In this document: piece by piece, positions 24,832 to 35,160 of the stretch
Layout of the letters: the number at the start of each line of letters is the position of its first letter
Position numbering within the stretch: position 1 is the first letter of the stretch
From: Climacteris rufus
Taxonomy: Eukaryota; Chordata; Aves; Passeriformes; Climacteridae
Reading direction: 5' to 3'
DNA length: 64,000 bases
Assembly (NCBI GenBank): GCA_013398175.1
Contig: VZRZ01004813.1
Coordinates: 1,291,399 to 1,355,398, forward strand
Position numbers and translations under genes: made by a program
Notes under the pieces: generated by a model
What the model saw: the letters and a program-made list of their open reading frames with translations, nothing else
What the model was told of the DNA's origin: nothing
The model's database searches: none

Positions 24832-24900
24832 AGAAAAAAACAAAAACAGAAACAAAACAAAACAAACAAAAACAAAAAACAAACAAAGAAACCAACAAAG
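24832..24900. repeat. CAAAA/CAAA-rich simple repeat
   Basis: About 70 bp of A and CAAA/CAAAA units, irregular in length. Confidence 0.85.
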
Positions 24901-26170
24901 AGCAATCAGATTTGGATCAAAGCTATCAGAGTAAATCCAGGATAATTCCACTGAAATGAAATTGAGTTGCTTTGTGCTTAGATGACTGTAATTGAAATTA
25001 AAAATCTGACTAGTAAGTATTGGAAAAGAAAGGCATAAGATAGGCACCACTAAACTGAACATAAGAAGATTCTGGTTGAAATCTGCTCCATGGAAACCAG
25101 AGCAGAGATGAATGATGAACACCTGTGTGAGTCTCAAACTGGTAAGACTGGGATGCAGGCAGGATGCACATCCAAACCCAGGAGAGGCGAAATGTCCCCA
25201 ACAGCCCAGAATTAGACATAGATCCCTTTAGAGATTTGTGGGAAAATATTGCCATAACTGACATTCAATTAAACATTTTTCAGTATCTAGATATTGGTTT
25301 TAGAAGCGGCTATTGTCCAGATGTCAAAATTCCTGTTGGCAAAGAATTTAAGATAAAGGCTAATTTAAAATATAAATGGAGTAAAAGTTAATTTTTGTTC
25401 TGTTTTTTAATGAAGTGACATAAGTCTTCTAATAAACAGCAGTGACAAGACCCATGGAATTACATTTCCCTGTGGATAGCCCAATACAGAAGCCTGAAGT
25501 TCACAGTTCTCATTTTTCTGAAATTCTGGGATGATTTGAATATGTAACTACTGAAGGCCTTCATAGTATTCTGTCTCTCATACGCTCTTTTCCCCACTTG
25601 GTAATTCCTTCTTAGACTATTAACGTTATGTCATCTGTACAGGAAATCTGGGCTATGTAATCATCTCAAGAACAAGTGTTGAAAAGTAACATTTTGAAAG
25701 AAGAACATAACTGCTCTTTCTGTTCTGTAGCTTTGCAACATATCTGTAAGTGAGAAATACTGTATTTACGAATAGTTAGTGTGTTAACCGGGATTTATTG
25801 TGCCTTGTGTGCAACAGCTAACACAGTCTGTGCTGATGAATACTGTTTGGTATTGAAAATAATTACAAAACCCCAGAATTGTATTTTAGTAGAATATCCA
25901 CATCTCAAGGGAGACTGCGGCTATTAGAGAAGGAGGGAAAATCCCTGACTTTTCAGTAACCACAATTTATTTTTTGTAAACTACCACAATGCTAGTACAG
26001 TACTTACATTCTTATAGACAGATCATAAATGTATTTTATTACTGGTGGTAATATATTGAAAAGATGTATTTATGAAAATATTGGTAATATACTCTGAAAT
26101 GCATTATAATTATTAAATTTCTAATTTGCTCTTGCCTCTATATGTAAGATTCTGCTCATGGCTGTTGTTT

Positions 26171-26193
26171 TGTTGCTGTTGTTGTTGTTGTTG
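26171..26193. repeat. GTT microsatellite
   Basis: Seven to eight GTT-type triplets with one GCT interruption. Confidence 0.85.
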
Positions 26194-27193
26194 TCTCCTG
26201 TTATGAATAACACATAGAAGTTGCCTTACAACAGCAGCCTAAACCTTGAAATGTATAAACTTGAATTGCTCAAAGACAGAAGCAAACGAGAAATGAAACA
26301 GAATCCTGAAGACCAGTGTGGTTGGTGGGGGCAGGTTAAAAACCCTCAATGTACAGTGCCTACATAGAGTATGTAGAGTTTGTATGACCTAAGTGGAAAA
26401 ATAATCAGAAGTTTAATGCTCTAATTATCATTTGTGAGCTGTCGACTTCCTTTAAATTCTGTATCCAAAACCTACTGAACAGAATATATGTTTTAATTGG
26501 CAACATTAATAAATGGAAACAAAACTTGGACTGTTGTCTGTGTTTGCTCTTAACTAAGCTTTTGCCATTTTATTCATGCCAGATGCACTGTAAGAGGTCC
26601 AATTCCCCACTCATATGAAGTCAGTGTCTTGATTTTCACCACTGATCACTTTTTCTCAGGGTGTCCTTCAAACAATTACTTTGCAAATGGGAGTTTGCAA
26701 ACTTTCCTGCAGGAAGTTTCCACGGGCATAACCCTTCTGCCAAGTTCTTCACAGTCCTGCAGCTGGATTTGCCACTGGAGCCAGCTGCCCAGCTTTGGCT
26801 TTGGTTTGCAGCTCCAGTGCCATCAGGTAGGACAGGGAAGGGGCCCATGTCACTAGCCCTGCCTGGCTGCAGCTGTGTCCCCAAGGGGACCTTGCAGCTT
26901 CAGGCTCCTTCACTCCCTGTCTTTGTGCAACCCCAGGGAAATTGGGCAAGCATGCCTTGGGAAAAATCTGATGGCAGCAGTGTCACAAACTATACAAATG
27001 TTAGCCCAACTGGGTCTGAGATGACAGCTTCCAGACTAGCACAGACGGAATAATATGCTGTCTGCACTAATGGTATAACAAGCTTGATGTGTAACAAAAA
27101 CCTGACAGTAACTGCAGGAAATGTTTCTCACGGGAAATTAAATGTTCACCCACACAGCAGCGTCTCTGTTAATACCAGAGGTGTAACTGCAGC

Positions 27194-27250
27194 TTAGTGT
27201 GCTAATTTGCATCCAGGTTGGTGTGCTAATTTGAATGTGGGTTGGTGTGA
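27194..27250. repeat. 24-bp imperfect tandem repeat
   Basis: Two copies of a 24-bp unit containing GTGTGCTAATTTG (27194-27217 and 27218-27241), then a partial third copy starting TTGGTGTGA. The first copy contains an octamer-like ATTTGCAT. Confidence 0.8.
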
Positions 27251-28311
27251 TCCAGCAGGGGACTCCACTATGATGCAGTTCATGGGATACATCCACCTGG
27301 GCCACCATCTTTTGCCTGGTAAAACATCGTGTCTTTCATTTTGTCCTTGTCAGAGCTGTTCTCCCGAAAGAGCCTGTCCAGTAGCTGTTGTTTCCAAGAG
27401 TGGTATGATGTGATGCTGCCACGATGGCCCTGCAGTCTGTGCCACAGGGGCAGAGATGAAATAGGTGGCAGTGGAGGTCAAGTGCTCTGTGCCCATAAGG
27501 GCCAGGTGCCCATCACTGGCTGCCAACTCACCACCAGGGAAGCCAGGGCTTTGTGCTTGGGCCTACCTTTTATGGAACTTGCCTCCTGTGGAGCCTGTCC
27601 TGTAGGGAGGGCTGTTGCTGGGGAGAGAGCCCAGGACTCTGCTGGCCTGGCCAGCTCTGAGCCAAGCAAAGGCATCCAGAGAGCCTTGCAACTGAGAGGA
27701 GCAAACAGCAGGAAACTGGGGAATGCTGATGGGACGTGGCCGCACTGTCATTATGGGCAGCCAAAGTCGAGTTAACAAAGAGCCACAGCAATCCTGCTCC
27801 TTCAGACACGAAACTGAAGGCAGGGAACTCTGCCTCACAGAAACTGCACAGCTCCATGTTTCCATTTTCTACAGCTACGGAGCACGGCCTGGACAGGCAA
27901 GAAACGTAAGAGAACCTGTTACATTCCCCAGCCTCTCGCTTCCTGGCTTCTCGAACCTTCAGCCGAGGAACCAAGCTTTTATCAAAACGTTGTTCCGCAG
28001 CGTGTGTGCCGGGCTTGCGGGGCGCGGGAGCCGAGACAGCACACGCCTGCCAGGCCGGGAGAGGAGCGCCTGGGGCTGCCAGCGGGGCCTTCGGCGGGGC
28101 CGCGGGGGGGACCCGGGAGGAACGGGGAGCAGATGGGGAGGAACACGCCGAAGGAACGCGGGAGGGGCCCGGGAGGGAACAGAGGGAACCACACGGACGG
28201 GACGGCTGAGGGACAGGGACAGGGACAGGCATACGGACAAGCGCGCGCCCTCCCGCGCAGTGCGGCCGGGGCGGGGCCGGCCGGGCGTCCCAAGGCACGG
28301 ACCCCTCGCTC

Positions 28312-28483
28312 ATTGGATGGAGCGCGCCTCAGCCGCAGCCAATAGAGAGCGCCCGCCCTGCCGCGCGCCATCCCTCCCAGCGCCGAGGATGACGTCAACA
28401 CAGCGAACCCGCCCTTCTCCCGCTCGGCCCGCCCTCCCAGTCTCTGATTGGCTGCGTCTCCCGGAGCCCTGTTATCTGATTGG
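28312..28483. promoter_or_regulatory. Cluster of four CCAAT (NF-Y type) boxes
   Basis: ATTGG at 28312-28316, CCAAT at 28339-28343, ATTGG at 28447-28451 and ATTGG at 28479-28483. Within the two pairs the spacings are 27 and 32 bp. Spaced CCAAT boxes near 30 bp are typical of NF-Y-driven, cell-cycle-linked promoters, which would suit a recombination gene. Confidence 0.65.
28390..28397. promoter_or_regulatory. Perfect CRE palindrome
   Basis: TGACGTCA, the full CREB/ATF site, sits between the two CCAAT pairs and about 155 bp upstream of the candidate splice donor. Full palindromic CREs inside CpG islands are usually functional and unmethylated. Confidence 0.65.
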
Positions 28484-28551
28484 CAGGCAGGGCGGGGCGG
28501 AGCCGGCGCAGGGAGGCCCGCGCGGTTCGCGGAGGCGGCGGCGGCCGGTGG

Positions 28552-31116
28552 GTGAGGGGAGCGCGCGGGGCAGGAGCGGGAACGCCGAGGCCGGAATGAG
28601 GGGAGGGAGGAGCGGCACCGCCTCGGGGCTCTGGTAGCCGCTTCCCGGTGCCGTGAGGGGGGATCCGCCCGCTGCCGGGCCGGCCAGGACTCTTGAGCTG
28701 AGGGGCCCTGGGGTGGCGGCGGCGAGGGTTCGGCCGTGCCTGGGCAGCTTCCCGCGTGGATGCCTGGCCTGCGGGCATGAATAGCTGGGTGTGCTCGCGT
28801 ACTTTCCTGTGGTTTCCCGGCCCGCGGGCAGGCAGGCAGGCAGGCGTGCCCCGTGCTTGGTGTGCCCCCCGTGAAGGCAGTGACTCCAGCACGGGGCGTG
28901 TCGGGCACTTCCCGCGCGCTCTGCGCTGAGGCGAACACGCACCTCCGTGCCAGAAATTCACTGGTGTCCATGCTTGGATAAACCCCCGGCGTCAGGCGTG
29001 CACACGAAGTATGATGTCCTCGTCTGGGAACAGTTTTGGCGGAACGTGTGCGCGTCTGGCTGTCTCTTGGGGAGAAGCAATAAGGCCACGAGCGCAATTA
29101 ATAGGGAGCAGAATAGGGGGAGAGAACATGATGCCAGATACTTAAAATGTATATAAGTAACTAAAGCGGGTGTGCTAAGAGGACACAGCCAGGCTTTTCT
29201 CGAAGGTGCCGAACAATAGGACAAGAGGCAGTGGGCAGAAACTGATGCACAGGATGTTCCACCTGGAAATGTGGAAGCACTTTACTGTGCAGGTGACCGA
29301 GCAGTGGAACAGTTTGCCCAGAGAGGCTGTGGAGTCTCTCTCACTGGAGAAACTCAAGAACCGTGTGGACACAATCCCGTGCAATGGGCTCTGGGTTGAC
29401 CCTTGTTGAGCAGGGAGGCTGGATTGGATGACCCCTTGTGGTCCCTTCCAACCTGACCCACTCTGTGAAAAATCAAACTGAAATTTCAAACTGGTTACCA
29501 CTGTTCACTTGTTCTGACCTTTCCCCAGTGCTGTGAAGGTGATCACTAAATCCTTAAGGAAGTGATGGGGAACTTGAGATTTTATGTTCTGAATGATGGA
29601 AATCTGTGGAAGTGTTTCATGGGAGCAAATGCCTGCTATTAAACTTTTTCTGAGTTTCTATGTCACACTACATATTTTTCATTCAACAGTTACAAAAAAG
29701 TTCGCAGTGTCAGCTGCTTAGTAGTTATTTAGAAAAAAGAAATGAAAGGCTGCAGCCTTTCATCTCCTCTTTACCAATCACTCAGCTATGGATAGATTGT
29801 GATGTGAATTTGCACTGGATTCTGTAGTCACAAGTTAGACTTCTCACAGTGCAAAAGTAATTTTGGCAGGAACTTTTCCGAGATAAAGTCTTATTTTTGT
29901 GTTTTCAGTTTGTTTGTTTTATTTGGTTTTGCTTGTAATAGCACCAGATTTGCAGGTAAAATGTATTTTGGCTTTTCTAAACAGCTCTACAAATCTGGGC
30001 TGTAGTCAAAAAAATTCAAAACAAAATGATTTATGTCCTCATCATTTATTATGTGTGTAACCACATAATCATATAAGCAATAATCTTACTGAGCTTGCTG
30101 TTGTCTAACACTGTTGCAAGACTTTTTGAAAATAATTAGAGAGGACACCCCCACATACCCTGGATTCCTTTGGTTCTGTCTCTCCAGCCTTCTATGAACA
30201 TTGATCTGCACTCCTACATAGTCCATAGCTGATCCAGAAGAATACTGCAAGTTGTCTGTTGGAAGGGGTGCAGAACATAGGGTGATGATAGTTTGCAGAG
30301 AAAGAAAGTACATTGTAAATGTGAGCAAATAATCAACAAAATACTCCTCAGCCGAATGTCATCTTTACTATTTCTAAAAAAAACACCAAAGGAGTTTGAA
30401 TTCTGCTTTGTAAAACTGGGAAACAAGCATTGCTTTAAACATGGAAGAGCTTTATTTCTCTAAAGTGTAAAATGGGGACATTTTAGTGTGTTCTAAGTGG
30501 AATTAAATAGTTTTGAACATTTGCTAGCAATCTGTAAGTATTTTCTTAATCTGAAATCTTGCTACATTCAGGATTATTCATTCCATTTTAATCTCCTCTC
30601 AGAGACTCTGCATAGAGTTTTATTTATTAGCTAATTGTTTCATTGTCATTACTGTCACTGTAATGAAAGGAATCTGACAGCAGTGTATCCTCTGTCCCCT
30701 GCTGCACTGTGCCATATTCTGTCAAGTAAGAGTGAAAGCACTGGTGATTTCATTTAACAAGGCCAATTTTTGCTTGGCCATCTGTTACCATTCTTTGCAG
30801 TCTACTTACCTCCCCAGAGGACCTCTAGTTAGAGGCAAACTTTCTCTTTTTTCTTTTCCCCCACTTTTTTCTTGTTCTTTTCTTTCTTTAAACAAGGAAG
30901 AAGAGAACCACACTCTAAGTGCCTTTACACCACAAAGCTGGTTGCTTTTTGAAAACAGTAAAGTGTCCAGAATGGCTGAGTAACTGGCAAGATCTACTGT
31001 GCTATTTCCCTCAGTTAAAATGATGTAGGTTTTCCCGTGTATGGGTTTAGGAAAGGGGGGAAGCAAATGGTGTGAAATGGCATTTTCTGACTGCAGGTAT
31101 TTTCTGTCTGTTTCAG
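28552..31116 (+). other. FIGNL1: FIGNL1 5'UTR intron, inferred
   Basis: Runs from the candidate donor at 28552 to the acceptor CTGTCTGTTTCAG ending at 31116, eight bases before the start codon. It contains the CR1 at 29177-29468 and otherwise unique AT-rich DNA. The acceptor is well supported; the donor is a guess, and further noncoding exons may exist. Confidence 0.5.
29177..29468 (+). mobile_element. CR1 LINE, 5'-truncated 3' end
   Basis: Plus-strand CR1 carrying the last part of ORF2. It includes motifs such as FHLEMWKHFTVQVTEQWN and SLPREAVESLSLEKLKNRVD, then the 3' region with GTTGAGCAGGGAGGCTGGAT and CCCTTCCAACC, ending in a TCTGTGA unit at 29468. The frame is open but only a small C-terminal piece of the reverse-transcriptase protein, so it is inactive. 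It lies just downstream of the CpG island. Confidence 0.92.
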
Positions 31117-31124
31117 TGTCAGTG

Positions 31125-33194
31125 ATGGAGGCCCCTGCCCCCAGCACGGTGCACCTGAGTGACTGGCAGAGAAGTTACTTTGCTGTCACCTCTGGCAGCT
31201 GCACACCCAGGCAGAAGGCAGATGAACACCGTGCCAAAATCCTGCGTATTCAGTATGCATGGGCAAACTCCGAGATCTCCCAGGTCTGTGCTGCCAACCT
31301 GTTTAAGAAGTACGCAGAGAAATACTCTGCAATTATTGACTCTGGCAACACAGAGACTGGCTTGAATAACTATGCAGAAAACATTTTGACTTTGGCAAAA
31401 TGTCAGCAAAGTGACAGTGACAAGTGGCAATCTGCCTTGACAACAGATAATGTATTTGAATTAAAGTGTGTGCAAGAGAGGATGCAGGCTGGCAAAATTT
31501 TCCAGAGCTTTCAGATGGCACCAACAGATGCCTGTGTACGAGCTGATAAAGGGGTCAGTGCCTCCGCTGCTCCAGCCCTTCCCAAAGTCGATGTCTTCAG
31601 CGGTACCGGAGAGACTGAGCTCGGTGCTGCCTCAGCAAAATGTGCGAGTCAGGGGCCAGATCTCCTTGAGCATCCCTCATCTTCCAAGTCTCTTCAAAGC
31701 AGTGTGCCTCCTGTGACCAAAACTTCAGAAATGCTTCCTGCCGCTTCAGCCTCCTCAAGCAGACAGGTTTGTCCAGGTTTCCAGGCAACTCCACTGTTTG
31801 GAAGTAGAGAAGCCACTAATAGTAGTTCTCTGAAACTGTCAGGTAACTGTTGTGATGGACAAAATTTGTCTCTTTTTAACCAGTCTGCTGTACCTGCACG
31901 ATCTGCAAATTCTGGGAAAAGAAAAGCATTCTATGGGCTGGCTGAAGAAGGCAGCACAGTTATTCCTAGCCTTGCTCCATGTCAGGCTTCCGTTTCTACA
32001 GAAACTAGTAGTTTTTCAGGGCAAAGAAACAAAAATGAAGAGAGCAGTGCTCCTGGATTTAAAACTGCAAAGGAACAGCTGTGGATGGATCAGCAAAAGA
32101 AATCTCAGAACCAGCGTGCCCCCGTCTCGTCATATGGAGGTGTAAAAAAGTCCCTGGGTGCAGGCAGGTCTCGGGGACCGTTTGGCAAGTTTGTTCCTCC
32201 AGTTCCAAAACAAGACGGGAGTGAAAACGGGGGAGGACAGTGTAAACCACATGCAGGAGGCTCAGCAGATCCATTGCTGCCTGTGGATGAACGGCTGAAA
32301 ACCATAGAACCAAAAATGGTTGAACTCATCATGCACGAGATCATGGACCACGGCCCTCCGGTCAACTGGGACGACATCGCCGGAGTTGAGTTTGCCAAAG
32401 CTACTATTAAAGAGATCGTGGTGTGGCCCATGCTGCGGCCAGACATCTTCACTGGGCTGCGTGGTCCTCCTAAAGGAATTCTTCTCTTTGGCCCCCCTGG
32501 GACTGGCAAGACCCTCATAGGCAAGTGCATTGCATGCCAGTCTGGAGCAACTTTTTTTAGCATCAGTGCCTCCTCTCTGACTTCCAAGTGGGTGGGTGAG
32601 GGGGAGAAGATGGTCCGTGCGCTGTTCGCTGTGGCGCGGTGTCAGCAGCCAGCAGTGATCTTCATCGATGAGATTGATTCCCTGTTGTCCCAGCGTGGAG
32701 AGGGGGAGCACGAGTCATCGAGGAGAATAAAAACTGAATTTCTGGTGCAGTTAGATGGGGCAACAACCTCCTCTGAAGATCGTATTCTTGTGGTGGGAGC
32801 CACAAATCGACCCCAGGAAATCGACGAAGCTGCTCGAAGGAGACTGGTGAAGAGACTGTACATCCCTCTCCCAGAAGCCTCAGCCAGGAAGCAGATTGTC
32901 ACCTGTCTGATGGCAAAGGAGCACTGCTCTCTAAGTGAAGAGGAAATCGAACTCATAGTTCAGAAATCTGATGGGTTTTCTGGGGCAGACATGACACAGC
33001 TCTGTCGGGAAGCTTCTCTGGGCCCTATCCGCAGCCTGCAGTCCATGGACATCGCGACCATCACGCCAGAGCAGGTACGGCCCATCTCTTTCCTGGACTT
33101 TGAGAGTGCCCTGAGAACGGTGCGGCCCAGCGTGTCCCCCAAGGACCTGGAGCTCTATGAAACCTGGAACCAGACCTTTGGCTGCGGTAGATGA
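31125..33194 (+). CDS. FIGNL1: FIGNL1, fidgetin-like 1 AAA+ ATPase, complete CDS
   Basis: Complete 689-residue protein in a single exon; human FIGNL1 has 674 residues and the same one-exon layout. The start at 31125 follows the acceptor ending at 31116, and an in-frame ATG at 31041 lies in the intron. The conserved N-terminus (LSDWQRSYFAVTSG, ILRIQYAWANSEISQVC) is followed by a diverged serine-rich linker, the RAD51-binding FxxA motif FKTA (312-315) before KEQLW, and GKFVPPVPKQ. The C-terminal AAA+ domain has Walker A GPPGTGKT (456-463), pore loop KWVG (W489), Walker B FIDEIDS (513-519), sensor-1 GATNRP (558-563), the arginine-rich ARRRLVKR with the finger residues (570-577), and a Vps4-type C-terminal helix (SVSPKDLELYETWNQTFGCG). 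In the nucleus it works with FIRRM to remove RAD51 and DMC1 from DNA during homologous recombination. All catalytic residues are present, so it should be active. Open frames on the opposite strand are shadows. Confidence 0.98.
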   Translation: MEAPAPSTVHLSDWQRSYFAVTSGSCTPRQKADEHRAKILRIQYAWANSEISQVCAANLFKKYAEKYSAIIDSGNTETGLNNYAENILTLAKCQQSDSDKWQSALTTDNVFELKCVQERMQAGKIFQSFQMAPTDACVRADKGVSASAAPALPKVDVFSGTGETELGAASAKCASQGPDLLEHPSSSKSLQSSVPPVTKTSEMLPAASASSSRQVCPGFQATPLFGSREATNSSSLKLSGNCCDGQNLSLFNQSAVPARSANSGKRKAFYGLAEEGSTVIPSLAPCQASVSTETSSFSGQRNKNEESSAPGFKTAKEQLWMDQQKKSQNQRAPVSSYGGVKKSLGAGRSRGPFGKFVPPVPKQDGSENGGGQCKPHAGGSADPLLPVDERLKTIEPKMVELIMHEIMDHGPPVNWDDIAGVEFAKATIKEIVVWPMLRPDIFTGLRGPPKGILLFGPPGTGKTLIGKCIACQSGATFFSISASSLTSKWVGEGEKMVRALFAVARCQQPAVIFIDEIDSLLSQRGEGEHESSRRIKTEFLVQLDGATTSSEDRILVVGATNRPQEIDEAARRRLVKRLYIPLPEASARKQIVTCLMAKEHCSLSEEEIELIVQKSDGFSGADMTQLCREASLGPIRSLQSMDIATITPEQVRPISFLDFESALRTVRPSVSPKDLELYETWNQTFGCGR

Positions 33195-34343
33195 AGCGCA
33201 TCCCAGCTGTTTCACAGGAACACTGTAGGATTTCAGCACTGCCACGTATTAGACCAGTGGTAGTTTAGAGTGTCTTGCACTTCTTTTGGTTTCTGTCTCA
33301 AATTCTGTCTGAATTAAATCTTCTGACATTATTCAGGCAGATGTCGAGGCTCTGGCCTGAGGCTTTGTCAGCTGAAAAGACCACAAGGAACTTCTGAACA
33401 TGATATGCAAAATTGCTGAACACCAGTAACAGTGAGAAGCTGACAGAATTTACAGACTGCTGTGAAAGGTGGACGGATTTCACCAGTGTTTAAGGGGAAG
33501 GTGGTCAAACCTCACATATAATTGAAGGGATTATTGGGGCACTTTTGCAAGGTCCACCATGCTGTATCAGTAGGGGATTCAAGTAATAGCAGAAATAACA
33601 GCTTTGGGTAGGGATGTAGCAAAGCTGGACTAATAGGAAAGAGGTGTTAGAGGCACATTGTTTGGGAGGAGGCAGGACCAGAGGGAGCAAAGGGTGGAGG
33701 TGGATGTGGGCTTGCATGGAAAAATGAAAGGGGGGATAAAAGGGGAAGGTCTGGAGTGTTGCTGTTATCTGACAGTCTTGTGAGTCATCACTGCAGTCTA
33801 TCCCAGCTTCTTATTAAAAGCTTTTTCTGGAGATTTTGTGCTTGACCTTGTTTTCTGTGCTGTATCAGCATGTGCAGGTGTTTCATCAAGCGGCCTGGAA
33901 ATGGGATTGCAAGTGGAGGAAAGGCCATGGGGTTTTGGGGCTCTAGGGTCTGGGAGCAGCCATGGTGTAGCCAGTGTGTACAGCCAGGTGCTGCAGGAAT
34001 CACTGTCTCTGCAAACTTCAGTAACAAAACTTCACTGTCAACTGGACTAGGTGGCAAGGAGGAGGAAGCTGGCATCTGGAAAGAGCCCTGGATAAGCCAG
34101 TGGCAGAGTAAGGGGGCTCAGGGTCTGGGCTTGGCTACTGGATGAACTTAAATGCCGTGGCAATGTCTGGATGCTCCGTGAGCGCGGTGTCCGTGTGAAG
34201 CTGCAGAGTCAGGGGTCGTGTCACACACTGGGGAGCTTTGGTCCTGGGAGGCTGGAGATGAGGGACCAGATGGGGCTGTGGGTGGGTCTGTGGCAGTGCC
34301 TTTGCTGTGTGTGTGCTGGTAAAGACATTGCTCTCTCCCTGGC

Positions 34344-34377
<34 letters not shown>

Positions 34378-35160
34378 GTTTCGTATCCACGGGTTTGGAT
34401 TAGGGGCTCAGCCTTGCTCTGGCTGGACCCCCAAGCAGAAACAGCAGCAGCTGCATCTATCAAATTGAGATGGAAAATGCCTTTCTCTGAGAGTGCTGGG
34501 CTCTAGTGGTCAGGAAAGAGAAATCCCATGTCCCAACATTGACTGGGTTCTACTGCTCCTTAAAAAGCCTTCATGCAACAATGGTAAAATTCCTGGCAAG
34601 CTTATATTTGGCATTCCTACCTAAGGTATGAAAGAATGCACAGCCTTTTATTCACATAACCTGTCCTTGCCCACTGGCTGGGCACAGCTGCCCCTGAAGG
34701 GAAAATAAATGGAAATGTGTCCTTTGGATTCCTTTGTTAGTGTGGCAGAGCTGGCTGCTGTGTTTCTGTGCTTCATTTTCAGTTTCTTTTAAAGCACTTT
34801 TTCTCCTATTGGGGAAAATGCAGAGCTTAAAAACCACTCTTGCTCAAATTTTTCTAAAAATGGATGAATGCTGTTTAGCATTTTTTAAAGCCATTTGGAA
34901 ACTGAAGGGGCCAGGAGACTATAGTGAGCCTTGAATTCAGGATAATTTGGAAGACTTAGAATTTCTTAGAGCTCATCCTGATTTAAACATGAGTCAGTTT
35001 TATTCATAGCTCATGTTTTTAGTAAAGTCTGGTATGTATTAAATTGTTTTGAAGAGAGGTAGAAATTCGGCGGTGGGAATTTATCTTTGTTTTTGTAATA
35101 GTGAAAGTAGAATAATTAGATTATTTTGTAAGAATAAATGTTTTATGTGATCCAAACCCT
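33195..35160 (+). other. FIGNL1: FIGNL1 3'UTR, inferred
   Basis: Noncoding sequence after the stop. AATAAA occurs at 34704-34709 and again at 35133-35138, each followed by GT-rich sequence (TGTGTCCTTTGG; TTCTGTGTGTCTTGGG). Either could end the transcript, giving a 1.5- or 2-kb 3'UTR. A 29-bp TG repeat lies inside at 34346-34374. Confidence 0.4.
34346..34374. repeat. TG microsatellite
   Basis: Uninterrupted TG dinucleotide run of 29 bp, probably polymorphic, in the likely FIGNL1 3'UTR. Confidence 0.95.

Larger units (their letters stand above)
23781..27999. other. DDC-FIGNL1 intergenic region
   Basis: AT-rich to about 26600, then rising in GC toward the CpG island. It holds an A/CAAA-rich tract at 24832-24900, a GTT repeat at about 26171-26193, an 11-bp tandem (ACTTGACACAA twice, near 23888) and a 24-bp imperfect tandem at 27194-27250. 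Overlapping open frames at 26629-27053 and 27329-27775 occur on both strands without family resemblance. Confidence 0.6.
28000..28960 (+). promoter_or_regulatory. FIGNL1: CpG island, likely FIGNL1 promoter and first exon
   Basis: About 1 kb of very GC- and CpG-rich DNA beginning near GTGCCGGGCTTGCGGGGC, in sharp contrast with both sides. It lies 2-3 kb upstream of the FIGNL1 coding exon, whose ATG follows an intron acceptor, so a 5'UTR exon should start here. It holds GC boxes (GGGCGGGGC types near 28267 and 28491), four CCAAT boxes, a CRE and a good donor candidate, GGTGG|GTGAGG, ending the exon at 28551. Such islands often fire in both directions. The long open frames across it on both strands are products of low stop-codon frequency. 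TSS positions are not determinable from sequence alone. Confidence 0.8.

Noticed and set aside
26629..27053. Cluster of open frames upstream of FIGNL1
   Set aside because: Frames on both strands overlap. No conserved motif, and the GC rise toward the CpG island explains the length.
27570..29097. Long open frames of 247-371 codons across the CpG island on both strands
   Set aside because: They overlap each other in several frames, consist of Arg/Pro/Ala/Gly-rich sequence with no domain, and follow from few stop codons in GC-rich DNA.
32105..33245. Minus-strand open frames opposite the FIGNL1 ATPase domain
   Set aside because: Antisense shadows of a GC-richer coding exon.
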